Shown here piece by piece: positions 7,774 to 15,979 of a DNA stretch of 64,000 nt; positions within the stretch are counted from its first letter, which is position 1, and each line of letters opens with the position of its first letter. The DNA is from a virus. The notes under the pieces were generated by a model, which had not been told where the DNA came from, searched no databases, and saw nothing but the letters and a program-made list of their open reading frames with translations. The position numbers and the translations under genes are program-made. The DNA is taken from positions 1-64,000 of the IMG/VR virus record IMGVR_UViG_3300046727_000401. The stretch is one strand, 5' to 3'.

Positions 7774-7947
7774 CTACGCGCCGTTCTTGCCCGCGCAGTA
7801 GCTCACGGTCACCTTGCCGCAGCACGGCCTGCTACACGCCTCATCGGCCGTCGTGGTGTACGTCGTGATGCCGCCGTTGACCTGGGCCGGCTCGACGCGC
7901 CGGAGCTCCTCGCGGTGCAGCGGGAGCTTGCCGGTCTTGCGCTTCAC
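7774..7947 (-). CDS. Lanthipeptide-like (RiPP) precursor peptide 1, 57 aa
   Basis: The 57-residue product has a basic N terminus and the core KLPLHREELRRV (residues 7-18), then VNGG at 23-26. This matches leaders of class I lanthipeptide-type precursors (L-x-L-x-R-E-x-L-R, Gly-Gly end). The tail has Thr at 28, 29, 31-33 and 47, Ser at 39 and 49, and Cys at 38, 42, 43 and 51, as needed for thioether rings. The GTG start overlaps the stop of the holin-like gene, so it is co-transcribed with it. No modifying enzyme is visible in the window. Two more peptides of this type lie at 36402 and 59548. Function (antimicrobial, signal or decoy substrate) is unknown. Confidence 0.65.
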   Translation of the reverse strand: MKRKTGKLPLHREELRRVEPAQVNGGITTYTTTADEACSRPCCGKVTVSYCAGKNGA

Positions 7948-8597
7948 AGGTCACCCGTGGATGTATGCCAGGTCGCGCCGCCGACCTTGCCGCGGAAGTC
8001 CTCGAGTTCGGCGCGGCCCGGTGGCGGCGCAGGGTTCGCGGCCAGCCCAGACGCCGCCGGCGAAATCGCCTTGGCCGCCGCGGCGACCATCTGGACGAGC
8101 GCGCACCCGCCGAGCGTCACGCCCTGCCCGATCGCGTCCGCCTCGACGCACCTCCAGTCGAGGCCGACCGGCGTCATGCATCTCAGCCGCTCTGCAGCGG
8201 TCAGGTTGACGACCGCGGCGAGGGTCGCGAGGTCGAGCCCGGGCGTTGTTCCGATCGCCGTGGCGGTGCAGTTGATCGCGGCGTGACCTGCGCTGGTCGC
8301 GACGGCGCTACGCTCGGCGGCCGTGCAGGCAGTCTGCGCGGTCCCGAGCGCGCCCACGAGCAGCAGCACGGCGGCGGTCTTCACCCAGCTGCGGTTGACC
8401 TGGTAGCCGAACGAACCCAACCACGCCGCGGCGATACCGGCGATGTTCAGCGCCGTGCTGTTCGTGAGTAGGCCGCTCGCGAAGACGAGCGTGAGCGCCA
8501 TCGCGGCGAGGTGCCCCCACCACTCGGTCGTCTTGTAGCCCGGCTTGGGCGGGGTAGGCGTGACTTGAACCTGTACGGGTACGCTGATGTCTGCCAT
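7944..8597 (-). CDS. Holin-like multi-span membrane protein
   Basis: A 217-residue protein with hydrophobic segments at about residues 29-45, 48-63 and 72-88, preceded by a short polar N terminus (TEWWGHLAAMAL), as in phage holins. The last about 125 residues are Ala-rich with several Cys and look extracytoplasmic. A lipobox-like QTAC follows the third span but does not fit well. The ATG has AAGGAG upstream, embedded in a hairpin at 8598-8616. It probably forms the lysis pore together with the distant endolysin. Confidence 0.6.
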   Translation of the reverse strand: MADISVPVQVQVTPTPPKPGYKTTEWWGHLAAMALTLVFASGLLTNSTALNIAGIAAAWLGSFGYQVNRSWVKTAAVLLLVGALGTAQTACTAAERSAVATSAGHAAINCTATAIGTTPGLDLATLAAVVNLTAAERLRCMTPVGLDWRCVEADAIGQGVTLGGCALVQMVAAAAKAISPAASGLAANPAPPPGRAELEDFRGKVGGATWHTSTGDL

Positions 8598-8616
8598 GTG
8601 GTCTCCTTCGGACCAC
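8598..8616 (-). promoter_or_regulatory. Hairpin over the ribosome binding site of the holin-like gene
   Basis: On the minus strand GTGGTC and GACCAC form a perfect 6-bp stem around a seven-base loop that carries most of the Shine-Dalgarno sequence. The ATG follows the stem with no gap. This could delay or tune translation of the lysis protein. Confidence 0.6.
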
Positions 8617-8650
8617 GGTACCAGTTTACCGCGCGAGAGTCACGGAGACT

Positions 8651-9037
8651 TCAGGACGTCCCGCGCGAGCATGGCGAGCTGGCGCCCTCGGCATGGCCCT
8701 CGGGTAATACGCAGGTAGCACCAAGGACAGGCCGCCCGCAGGGGGCGCCGAACTCCAAGCACCGGCAACCTTCGTGCAAGCACTCCGCGCCCGGAACCTT
8801 ATGCTCCACGAGCTCATGGCCGCAGCCGCATCGCACCCATTCGACGATGTCAGCTCCGAGTTCGACGCAGGATGGACCAACCGATATCGCCATCACCGGC
8901 GACGATACGCAGCAGCCGCACCGGCCGCAGTCATCGTGCTCCACCGCCATATCGGCGATCGCCGGCCGTTCGGCGATGAGCTGCTGTAGTCGTTCGATCA
9001 ACGTGCGGACCGTCAATTGTTCGAGATCAGTCTTCAT
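8651..9037 (-). CDS. Cys-rich hypothetical protein, 128 aa
   Basis: A soluble acidic protein with many paired cysteines (CGRCGCC, CGCGHELVEH, CLHEGCRCLEFGAPC), so it probably binds zinc. There is no signal peptide and no recognised family. The ATG lies seven bases after a TAAACA -10 box with a TTGACA -35 sixteen bases further up, so a leaderless mRNA is expected. Confidence 0.65.
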   Translation of the reverse strand: MKTDLEQLTVRTLIERLQQLIAERPAIADMAVEHDDCGRCGCCVSSPVMAISVGPSCVELGADIVEWVRCGCGHELVEHKVPGAECLHEGCRCLEFGAPCGRPVLGATCVLPEGHAEGASSPCSRGTS

Positions 9038-9044
9038 CCCTCGA

Positions 9045-9072
9045 TGTTTACCGCAGTCCTACGTGATGTCAA
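9045..9072 (-). promoter_or_regulatory. Leaderless promoter
   Basis: TTGACA (complement of 9067-9072), 16-base spacer and TAAACA (9045-9050), seven bases before the ATG at 9037. The GCGGTAAAC element recurs upstream of the XRE gene at 60267. The -35 overlaps the end of the fibre gene. Confidence 0.75.
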
Positions 9073-12038
9073 GGCGGGTTCACGACGTCCGTGATCGTGA
9101 ACGCGCGTGGGGTGATCACGTGCGTCCGCTTGCCTGCGAGCACGAGCACGATGTCCAGCCAATAGAGGCCGGGGGTGATGTTCGTCTCGGCCGATGTGAA
9201 CCCGAACGACGCTCGCCCCTTGGTCGCCGGCGCGGTCTGGTCGAGCAGCACGACGGTGCCGGCCGCGAGAGACTTGGAGAGCGTCGGCGGGTCGGCTGCG
9301 CCGATCGCGGTCTTCACCTGGACCTCGAGCGCGGCAACCGAGGTCAGGTCGATCGGGGTATCAGTGTCGTCGGTGACGACGAGCACATAGTCCACATCGT
9401 CACCGCGGTACACGGTGAGCGGTCCTGAGAGCTCGATCATGTTCGGGCCTCCGTCCTGCAGTCGACCAAAGAGGGGGCTCCATGTGAGCGAGCCGGACAC
9501 CGGGCCGGTCGTGATGCCTACGGCGTGCCCGGAGATCGTGCCCGTCGCTGCGATCGCCGACGCACCAGCGGCGATCGCTCTGGCAGCCCCCGCGAATGCG
9601 CCGCTGCCGGCCAGCGCACCTGCGCCGGCTCCCGAGTTGAGCGCGGCGCTCGCCCCCGAGAGCCCCCCGACCCCGGCCAAGTCGCCGCTCGTGGCGATGA
9701 TCTGCGCACCGACACCCGCGATGCTGCCCGCACCGGCCACCGCGCCCACGCCCGCCGTGAGCTGCGCGCCAGCGCCCGCGATCGTGCCCGAGCCGGCCAG
9801 GCTTCCGGTGCCCGTGCCCGCCGCGCCCGCGGCGCCTGCCCCAGCGATCGCCCCCGATCCGGTGAAGTCGCCTGCCGTAGGCGCCGGCGATGCGCCGGTC
9901 GCCGCGATGGTGCCGCCGCCTTGCACTGCCGCCGCCCCGGCCGCCAAGCCGCCGCCGGCCGCTGCTAGCGCCCCGGTGCCCGCAAGTGCTGCCGCGCCGG
10001 CCGCGCTCGAGGTGCTGACCGCTGCGAGCGCACCGGTTCCCGCGAGCGCACCGATCCCGGTTGCGAGCTCTGCGCCGGTGCCGGCCATGTTCCCCGACCC
10101 CGAGAGCGCGCCGCCGCCTTGCACTGCCGCCGCGCCCACGCCGGCGAGCGCCCCCGATCCAGTCGCCGCGCCAGCAGCCGCGATCAGCGCGGCGCCGCCG
10201 CCGGCCAGGGCCCCGGCCCCCGTGAAACCGCTGGACCCCGAGCCGAGCGCGGCACCGTGCCCCGACATGTCTCCGGCCCCGGTGAAAGCGCCGGCCGGCG
10301 TGTCCAGCACGAGCAGGAAGTCGGTGTCCCCGGCGTTGTTGTTGGCCGGAGGCGTGAACACGTGGGTGCCCGTGTTTGCGATCACGCCGATCGCCGTGAA
10401 TGCGCTGTTCGTCGGATCGAACCACCGCGCCCGCGCCGAGGCCGCCATCGCGGTCATGGCCACGGTGATCGTGCCGGTGTGGTCGGGCGGGATGTACGCG
10501 AGCAGCAGATCGCCCTCGGGCGTCGCCGCCGCCGCGACGTAGGTCGTCGACTGCGGACTCGCCGTGCCGCCGCCCGCGGTGATCAGCGAGATCATGCCGC
10601 CGAGCCCCGAGGGTTTCAGGCGGTGCCACGGCAGCGTCTTCCACAGCGCAAACTGCCGAGCCGCATCGAGCCGGCCCTGCGTCGCAAGCAGCGTCGTCCA
10701 GTCCGTCCCTGGCGATCCCGTGTCAAATCTCCAGAGCTGCTCGTGGCCGTAGAACCCGCCCGCGACGCCGCCGAGGAACTGCCAGTAGGGATACTTGCGG
10801 AACGGTGCCGAGCCGCCGAACAGGTCGAGCTCATAGAAGTATTCCAGGCCGATCACGGGCTTCGTCGGAGAGGCCGCGAACCCGCGGCGCGCCAGCTCGG
10901 CCACCGACTCGTCGGCGTAGCACCCGTTCAGGTCGAACGACCCAGCGGCGAGCACCGTATCCGTCGACAGCGCCGGGCGATCCCAGTGCGCGGTGAACAG
11001 CAGCGACGCCTGACCGGCCACCGACTTGAGGCCGGCCATCAAGTTGCTCACGGCCGCCGATTCGGCGGTGCTGAGCGTCTGCGTGTTCGAGCCGTAGTCG
11101 CCGCCCATCACCCAAATGATGTTGGGGTACGCTTTCCACCGCGCCGCCATCCATGCGCCGTAATTCCACATCTTCGACTTGGCGGGATTCGCGAACGACT
11201 GCCCGGTGAACCCGCCAGCGCCCGTGACCGCGTCCCACACGACCATCTCGTTGAGCCAGCCCTCGTCGTTCCGGTGGAACCCGAGGTAGCCGGGCCAGAT
11301 CAGCACGATCAGCCCGCTGGCCAGCGCCGCGTTCAAGATCGTCTCGACCGTGGTCCAGTAGCTGTTGTTGATGAAGGTGCAGTCCGGAGCCTGATTGTTG
11401 ATGTTCGAGTAATTGTCGCTCGCGAACTGGCCCTGCGTACCCGCCGCGCCGGTGGTGCCATTCGGCGAGCCGGTGAACGTGGTCCCGTCCATCTTCTGCG
11501 TGAACGGCAGCAGGCCGCCGCGCTCCTTGGGCGGCTTGACCAGGGTGTAGTGGTGCTCCATCGCGTTCGAGCTGACCGCGTTGAACCCCTGCGAGACGAG
11601 CGTGGAGAAGTACGTGTTCAGGCTAGCAAGCGGGATGTCCTCGAACAGCGACCATGTGGTGTCGGCGCAGAGCAGAAACGGCGTCCCGTCGGGGTGCACG
11701 AGGTAGCGCCCGTTCGCCGACACGCTGACCGGGAAGGAGTTGTTCGAGACCCCTGCGAGCGCACCGACACCAGCGAGCGCTCCCGCGCCGCCCGCCAGCG
11801 ATGCGCCACCGCCGGCGAGTGCGCCGGAGCCGGTGAGGACGCCGACGCCCTGCCCGGCGCTCGTGGCGGCGAACGCTACAGATCCGGCGAACGTTCCGGC
11901 GCCCGCGACCCCGCCGACCCCGGCGCCAGCTATGTCGCCAGAGCCGGTGAACGCGCCGTCGCCCGCAGCGGCCGGGACCCCGCTGAGCGCGCCAGGTCGC
12001 CGCTGCTGCGGTAGCGGTGGGGGACGAAAGAGCGACAC
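9069..12038 (-). CDS. Tail fibre with apiosidase-like (DUF4038) glycosidase between Gly/Ala repeat arms
   Basis: A 989-residue protein. Residues about 25-97 and 585-860 are Gly/Ala/Ser repeats of the type GxGALAG. Residues about 102-480 resemble the apiosidase-like DUF4038 glycoside hydrolase domain (LLCADTTWSLFED, NIIWVMGGD ending at 314, GLEYFYE with E399). They are followed by a beta domain like the putative collagen-binding partner of that family (AYIPPDHTG, ARARWFDP, about 480-580). The last about 115 residues form an Ig-like domain similar to phage baseplate or fibre attachment modules. It probably degrades host surface polysaccharide during adsorption. GTG start at 12038. Confidence 0.75.
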   Translation of the reverse strand: MSLFRPPPLPQQRRPGALSGVPAAAGDGAFTGSGDIAGAGVGGVAGAGTFAGSVAFAATSAGQGVGVLTGSGALAGGGASLAGGAGALAGVGALAGVSNNSFPVSVSANGRYLVHPDGTPFLLCADTTWSLFEDIPLASLNTYFSTLVSQGFNAVSSNAMEHHYTLVKPPKERGGLLPFTQKMDGTTFTGSPNGTTGAAGTQGQFASDNYSNINNQAPDCTFINNSYWTTVETILNAALASGLIVLIWPGYLGFHRNDEGWLNEMVVWDAVTGAGGFTGQSFANPAKSKMWNYGAWMAARWKAYPNIIWVMGGDYGSNTQTLSTAESAAVSNLMAGLKSVAGQASLLFTAHWDRPALSTDTVLAAGSFDLNGCYADESVAELARRGFAASPTKPVIGLEYFYELDLFGGSAPFRKYPYWQFLGGVAGGFYGHEQLWRFDTGSPGTDWTTLLATQGRLDAARQFALWKTLPWHRLKPSGLGGMISLITAGGGTASPQSTTYVAAAATPEGDLLLAYIPPDHTGTITVAMTAMAASARARWFDPTNSAFTAIGVIANTGTHVFTPPANNNAGDTDFLLVLDTPAGAFTGAGDMSGHGAALGSGSSGFTGAGALAGGGAALIAAAGAATGSGALAGVGAAAVQGGGALSGSGNMAGTGAELATGIGALAGTGALAAVSTSSAAGAAALAGTGALAAAGGGLAAGAAAVQGGGTIAATGASPAPTAGDFTGSGAIAGAGAAGAAGTGTGSLAGSGTIAGAGAQLTAGVGAVAGAGSIAGVGAQIIATSGDLAGVGGLSGASAALNSGAGAGALAGSGAFAGAARAIAAGASAIAATGTISGHAVGITTGPVSGSLTWSPLFGRLQDGGPNMIELSGPLTVYRGDDVDYVLVVTDDTDTPIDLTSVAALEVQVKTAIGAADPPTLSKSLAAGTVVLLDQTAPATKGRASFGFTSAETNITPGLYWLDIVLVLAGKRTHVITPRAFTITDVVNPP
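9498..10300 (-). repeat. Degenerate Gly/Ala-coding repeat, C-terminal fibre arm
   Basis: Tandem short imperfect repeats encode Gly-x-Gly-Ala-Leu-Ala-Gly type units with variable length. Repeat units differ at third positions, so they are selected as protein and are not a recent DNA expansion. Confidence 0.8.
11740..11970 (-). repeat. Degenerate Gly/Ala-coding repeat, N-terminal fibre arm
   Basis: The same repeat type as at 9498-10300, encoding about residues 25-97 of the fibre. The two arms flank the glycosidase. Confidence 0.8.
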
Positions 12039-12045
12039 GGTGCGC

Positions 12046-12516
12046 TCAGTTCATCTCCCACACGTCGATCGAACAGCCGATCGTGAGCGAGTCGACCGGC
12101 CCGGCGCCGAACCGCAACACGAGGAACTGGTTGCCGTGCGTCCCGACCATCATCTCGTCGGGGAAGATGACCTCCAGTGGGTTGCGAACGTTCCACCCCG
12201 TCGAGTACGGGGTCTCGGCCGTGCCCGCGCTCGCCGCCGTGGTGTCCGCGGTCCGCGCGGTGAACGAGGCCGCGGCGTCGGTGCGGACCTTGCGGATCGG
12301 AGTGAACGCCCCCGGTCCGCCGGATCCGACGGTCGTGTTGCCACGCACCAGGTTGATGGTCACCACCTCGTCCTGCGCATCGCCAAAGTCCGAGGTCTGC
12401 CAGATGCGAATCGCACGGACCTTGATCGGGAAGTCGGTGGCGGCGAGCACCGCGATCAGGTCGGTGGTCGCCACAGCGATCGCCGTCGGGGTCAGGTTCA
12501 CGGTGTAGCAGCGCAT
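12046..12516 (-). CDS. Putative structural protein near tail fibres, 156 aa
   Basis: A beta-rich sequence without Cys pairs or membrane spans. It lies between the fibre and two other fibre-like genes, so a distal tail or capsid decoration role is likely. No family is recognised. The start at 12516 (MRCYTVNL) follows the upstream stop by 11 bases. Confidence 0.65.
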   Translation of the reverse strand: MRCYTVNLTPTAIAVATTDLIAVLAATDFPIKVRAIRIWQTSDFGDAQDEVVTINLVRGNTTVGSGGPGAFTPIRKVRTDAAASFTARTADTTAASAGTAETPYSTGWNVRNPLEVIFPDEMMVGTHGNQFLVLRFGAGPVDSLTIGCSIDVWEMN

Positions 12517-12527
12517 GGTTTATCTCC

Positions 12528-13238
12528 CTAGAGTGAATGCAGGTAGTTTGGTGTGCGCGGATTGGACGGCGCGTCGGACACCGCGGTCACAACCTCGGCG
12601 AAGATGCCGATCCCGGTCGCGTGCGTGTCGCCGCCCGTGGTCGCGGTGAACGTGGCCGCCACGTTGCCCGTCGCCGTGACCCGCTTGTCCTCGGGCTTCC
12701 CGAGACACGTGTTGGTGCTCCACACGTTGGTGCGGGCCGTGAACCCCGTGCCGGCGCTCGGGGTCGTGGTCCCCGAGGTGTCGATGCACATGCCCCAAAC
12801 GAGCGCCGGCTGGCTGGTCGCGTTGGCGTTGCCCGAGCTCACTGCATCGGCCGTGGTTCCCGGTGCATCGTTCTCGGCGCGCGCCCCGTTGAGGAACGGG
12901 CTGGCCGTCGTGATGCCAGAGTACTCCGCGACGTAGACCGCGCGGAAGCGCGTGCTGGTCGAGAACGTCACGGTGAACGTGGTTGCGCCGCCCTTGCAGT
13001 TCGCCGCGAAGTACCACGCGCAGCGCTGGGCGTTGCCGGTGACCAGGTCCGTGCCGATCTGGGTGAACGTGTTGTGCGTCCCCAGGTTGTCGGAGAACGC
13101 GATGCTCGCGGTGTCGGCCGAATCGCCGGTAGCCGCGAACACGAGCAGGTTCCCCGCGGTCGGCGTGAGCGTGACGGTGATCGTCGCCGCGCTCGCCGCG
13201 TTGTCGGCCGAGTTCTGCTGGACGAACGCGAAGGCCAT
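12528..13238 (-). CDS. Putative beta-sandwich structural protein, 236 aa
   Basis: Thr/Ala/Ser-rich alternating beta pattern throughout, with a WYFAANCKGG and a YVAEYSGI segment of the kind found in lectin-like or surface beta-sandwich proteins. No catalytic residues can be assigned. It is probably a tail or fibre component, given its position between other distal tail genes. Confidence 0.65.
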   Translation of the reverse strand: MAFAFVQQNSADNAASAATITVTLTPTAGNLLVFAATGDSADTASIAFSDNLGTHNTFTQIGTDLVTGNAQRCAWYFAANCKGGATTFTVTFSTSTRFRAVYVAEYSGITTASPFLNGARAENDAPGTTADAVSSGNANATSQPALVWGMCIDTSGTTTPSAGTGFTARTNVWSTNTCLGKPEDKRVTATGNVAATFTATTGGDTHATGIGIFAEVVTAVSDAPSNPRTPNYLHSL

Positions 13239-13260
13239 CGGGGATGCGCCGCGGCGCTCC

Positions 13261-13701
13261 TCAGGTCAACGTGACGGTGGTGGCCGAGGTGAGCTGCGGC
13301 GTGACGCCGTTGTTGACCGTGATCGTCGGCGAGATCGCCCCGAACAGCGCCAGCTCGCCGGCACCGCTGGATGACTTGCCCAGCCCGACGAACGTGGCGG
13401 TTCCGCCGGTGCCGCCGCTGCTGATCGGCCAGCTGACCGTGGTCGCCAGCGTCGCCGGGTTGCCCGAGACGGTCCAGCCGCCCGAGGTGCGAGCCACCGC
13501 CACGCGGGCGTACCCGGTGTAGCTGATCTCGTTCGTGGTCTGGTCACCACCGGCACCGGGTGTGGCGGTGTGGAGACTCAGGAACCACGAGCCGGCCGCG
13601 CCCGAGCCGACGATCCCGGTGGCGTCTCCGACACCGGCCCACGTCGTGTTGTTGAGCAGGAGCTTGAGGAGATCCAAGATCGCGGTGTTCGCGAAAGGCA
13701 T
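13261..13701 (-). CDS. Tail fibre-like protein (SLHTATPG type)
   Basis: The 146-residue product begins with the MPFANTAILDLLKLLLNN helix, then SWFLSLHTATPG and YTGYARVAVAR. This pattern recurs in minor tail or fibre proteins of many phages. It is the first (upstream) gene of the minus-strand fibre cluster, with divergent lipoprotein gene transcription starting at 13744. Confidence 0.75.
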   Translation of the reverse strand: MPFANTAILDLLKLLLNNTTWAGVGDATGIVGSGAAGSWFLSLHTATPGAGGDQTTNEISYTGYARVAVARTSGGWTVSGNPATLATTVSWPISSGGTGGTATFVGLGKSSSGAGELALFGAISPTITVNNGVTPQLTSATTVTLT

Positions 13702-13731
13702 GGCACCACCCTACACGACGCGCAGATGCGG

Positions 13732-13737
13732 TACAAC
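13732..13737 (+). promoter_or_regulatory. Putative -10 box of a leaderless lipoprotein gene
   Basis: TACAAC ends six bases before the ATG at 13744. No convincing -35 is visible. Confidence 0.45.
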
Positions 13738-13743
13738 CACTGC

Positions 13744-14046
13744 ATGAGGCTGGCCTTCCGCATCCTGTTCCTTGTCTTTCTTGCCTGCGGATCTTCCTCG
13801 CCGCCGCCCGCTGCCGTGCCGCCGCCCCGCCCCGGACCTCTGGCGTGCTTCAACATCTGCAGCTCCAACGCGGAATGCTCCTTCGGGATCCTGCAGCGGT
13901 GCCCGTTCTGTTCGTTCGGCACCTGCTCCGGGGTGCGGCCCGAGCTCAAGGCGTGCCAGCAAGCCTGCGCGCCGAACATCGAGCCCCGTCCGGTGTGGTG
14001 TGACATTGGCGAGTGCGGCGCCATCCTGCGCGCCGCGGCGCGATAG
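13744..14046 (+). CDS. Cys-rich outer-surface lipoprotein, 100 aa
   Basis: Signal peptide with lipobox LVFLAC and lipidated Cys at 15, then a Pro-rich spacer and a mature part with at least ten cysteines, typical of disulfide-bonded myxobacterial lipoproteins. The leaderless start at 13744 is favoured because it places the lipobox correctly and follows a -10 box by six bases. It may serve lysogenic conversion or superinfection exclusion, or as an outer-membrane spanin. None of these is demonstrated. Confidence 0.7.
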   Translation: MRLAFRILFLVFLACGSSSPPPAAVPPPRPGPLACFNICSSNAECSFGILQRCPFCSFGTCSGVRPELKACQQACAPNIEPRPVWCDIGECGAILRAAAR

Positions 14047-14601
14047 CTACCGCCGCACCGACACGCGGTCCGCATCAGTCGGGACATCCGTCTCCCCGCC
14101 CGTCGCCGGGACCGATACGCCGAGGCGCAACAGCACCGCCCGCAGCTCGGCTATCTGGCGGCGCAGGTCATCGAGCTCCAGCGCGCGGGCGGTCTTGTAC
14201 TCGTGGAACGACCGCGCCTGCTCATCGGAGGCCGCTGCCGCCGCAATTTGTGCGTCATGCGAGTGCAGCCAGTAGGCGCCCACCGCGGCGAGGTTCGTTC
14301 CGGCGATGATCATGCCGGCGATGACGTGCCTTCGCGCAGACTTGAAGAACCCGTCCATCGCGCCGGCCCACTCGGCAAGGTGATGTGTCCTGATCGCGAT
14401 CTTGGGCACGGAATGCTGGTCACAATGCGGAACAAGCAGCCGTTCCTCGGGTGTGGGGTCCGCCGGTAAGTATTCCGCAGGGTGACTCGAATCGACTTCC
14501 ACCGCAGAATCGTAGGCAATTCTTGTATGTAGGCGCAACGCAATAGCCGAATCTCGCGGTACCGTGCCAAGCGACCGGCGCGGCCTGGTTGCTTCGTCCA
14601 C
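14047..14601 (-). CDS. Membrane protein with periplasmic coiled coil (spanin-like?), 184 aa
   Basis: A hydrophobic span at about residues 94-111 is followed by a charged coiled coil (about 125-165) and a short tail. This inner-membrane spanin-like topology could pair with the lipoprotein encoded convergently next to it. The GTG start at 14601 gives a long N-terminal extension. An ATG at about 14358 would start just before the span and is also plausible. No family is recognised. Confidence 0.5.
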   Translation of the reverse strand: MDEATRPRRSLGTVPRDSAIALRLHTRIAYDSAVEVDSSHPAEYLPADPTPEERLLVPHCDQHSVPKIAIRTHHLAEWAGAMDGFFKSARRHVIAGMIIAGTNLAAVGAYWLHSHDAQIAAAAASDEQARSFHEYKTARALELDDLRRQIAELRAVLLRLGVSVPATGGETDVPTDADRVSVRR

Positions 14602-14634
14602 TTCGCTGAGAGGGACCCCTGGCGGCGCCGGTCA

Positions 14635-14728
14635 CGCAAATTGTTCCACGGACGCAAACTGTGCGTTTCCCTGCGGGGAAAATCTCACGTAAGTAAAACT
14701 CGCAAACGGATATTGCAAAACGCGCAAA
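14635..14728. repeat. CGCAAA direct repeats in a low-GC gap
   Basis: CGCAAA occurs at 14635, 14653, 14701 and 14723, with a TGCAAA at 14714, inside a gene-free stretch of about 180 bases that is clearly AT-richer than its surroundings. It could be regulator binding sites for the lipoprotein gene downstream or a replication element. It contains no gene. Confidence 0.55.
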
Positions 14729-14783
14729 CCATGCGCCATGAATATGGCAGGGCGATGCTTCCGCCCAAGAATTGGAGATTTGC

Positions 14784-15593
14784 ATGTTCTCTTCGCTGAA
14801 ACTTCTTGCATTGATTGGAGTTCCGTGGGTGTCTGCGTGCCTAGGAGGGGGTGGCGAACGGGCGGCGCAGCAGGCCGTCGCTGGACCTGGCGGCGTCGCC
14901 GTGATGGAACCGGCGGCCGGCCAGCAGCTGATCACGTGGACTGCCGACGCCTCGGCCTGGAAGTTCTACGTGTTTCAGTCGACGGCCGGTGGCGCGTTCG
15001 TGGACGTCGCGAGCGTGCTGCTGCCAAGCGCGCTGCCGCCCGCTCCGACGACGTGGACGGCAACCGGTCTCGCTGGTGGCGTGTCGTACTGCTACGCGAT
15101 CGAAGCTGTGTACACCGATGGCTCGATGAGCGACCTGGGCATACCCGGCTGCGGGGTCGCAACGGGGACTGACATCGCGAGCAGCGCCACGAGCACCATA
15201 CTGCTAGGCGCGGCGAATGCCGTGGCATCGAATGCCAGCATCATCCGCAACCAGCCCGACAACATCCTGACCACCGGGCCGACCGTGCTTTTCTGGACGC
15301 TGCCGATGCGGGCAGGTGACCGTCTCAAGAATGGGGCGATCGTTGTCGTCGGCGATGGACTGGTCGACATCACCACCATTTCGCTGGACGTGGTCTCGGC
15401 GTCGGACAACACGACGAACCTCGTCAACGGCGCGTTCAGCAACGTTCCGCTGGCACTGAACAGCGTCCCGTTCTCGATTCCATCCCCGATCGCGCTCGGC
15501 GTGACCGATCGCGTCGTGCTGAAAATGGTCGTCAACGCTGGCGGGCTGACCGTCGGATCATTCAGCGCGTCATACGATCATCCGACGCCATGA
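14784..15593 (+). CDS. Lipoprotein with fibronectin-III-like domain, 269 aa
   Basis: Signal peptide with lipobox VSAC and Cys at 19, then a GGGG spacer. Residues about 45-120 have the pattern of a fibronectin type III fold (ITWTADASAWKFYVFQS, TATGLAGGVSYCYAIEAV). The rest is a beta-rich domain. The ATG at 14784 has GGAG upstream and places the signal peptide at the N terminus. Surface lipoproteins like this are host-like cargo and not virion parts. Confidence 0.7.
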   Translation: MFSSLKLLALIGVPWVSACLGGGGERAAQQAVAGPGGVAVMEPAAGQQLITWTADASAWKFYVFQSTAGGAFVDVASVLLPSALPPAPTTWTATGLAGGVSYCYAIEAVYTDGSMSDLGIPGCGVATGTDIASSATSTILLGAANAVASNASIIRNQPDNILTTGPTVLFWTLPMRAGDRLKNGAIVVVGDGLVDITTISLDVVSASDNTTNLVNGAFSNVPLALNSVPFSIPSPIALGVTDRVVLKMVVNAGGLTVGSFSASYDHPTP

Positions 15594-15594
15594 C

Positions 15595-15622
15595 TTGACA
15601 TCGCGCTAACGCGGTTTATAGT
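15595..15622 (+). promoter_or_regulatory. Leaderless sigma70-type promoter
   Basis: A perfect TTGACA at 15595-15600, 16-base spacer and TATAGT at 15617-15622, six bases before the ATG at 15629. Confidence 0.85.
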
Positions 15623-15628
15623 TCTGGT

Positions 15629-15979
15629 ATGAAGACCGCGCTGGCCATGATTGCCGTGTCGATGCTGGGGTGCGCTAACGGCTACGTCCGCCACGGTACC
15701 GCGACGCTGGCGTTGGCATCGCTCGCGTGCGATTGGGGTCAGACGCACGCCGCCGCGCGCAGGTCATGGCGCGGCCAGTACGAGGCGAACCCGATCATGG
15801 GAACCGCGCCAAGCCCGGTCACGGTCGATCTGTACTTCGCCGCCGCTGCTGTTAGCATGATCGCTGTGGCGCAGGTTTTGCCGGAGCGTTGGCGGCCCGT
15901 GCTCTATAGCGCCGTGACGGTCAAGCAGGGGCAAACGATCGCCGGCAACCTCGAGACGAGCGGAACCTGCGGGCTATAG
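15629..15979 (+). CDS. Small membrane lipoprotein, 116 aa
   Basis: The N terminus has a signal peptide with SMLGC (Cys 15). Two further hydrophobic stretches occur at about residues 24-34 and 69-84, so the product is probably membrane embedded. The promoter places the start at 15629 without a leader. The 3' end overlaps the convergent structural gene by six bases. No family is recognised. Confidence 0.65.
   Translation: MKTALAMIAVSMLGCANGYVRHGTATLALASLACDWGQTHAAARRSWRGQYEANPIMGTAPSPVTVDLYFAAAAVSMIAVAQVLPERWRPVLYSAVTVKQGQTIAGNLETSGTCGL

Noticed and set aside
9415-10542. Long plus-strand open frame rich in Pro and Ala opposite the fibre gene
   Set aside because: It is the antisense of the Gly/Ala repeat coding region; its composition is explained by the real minus-strand gene and it has no start signals.
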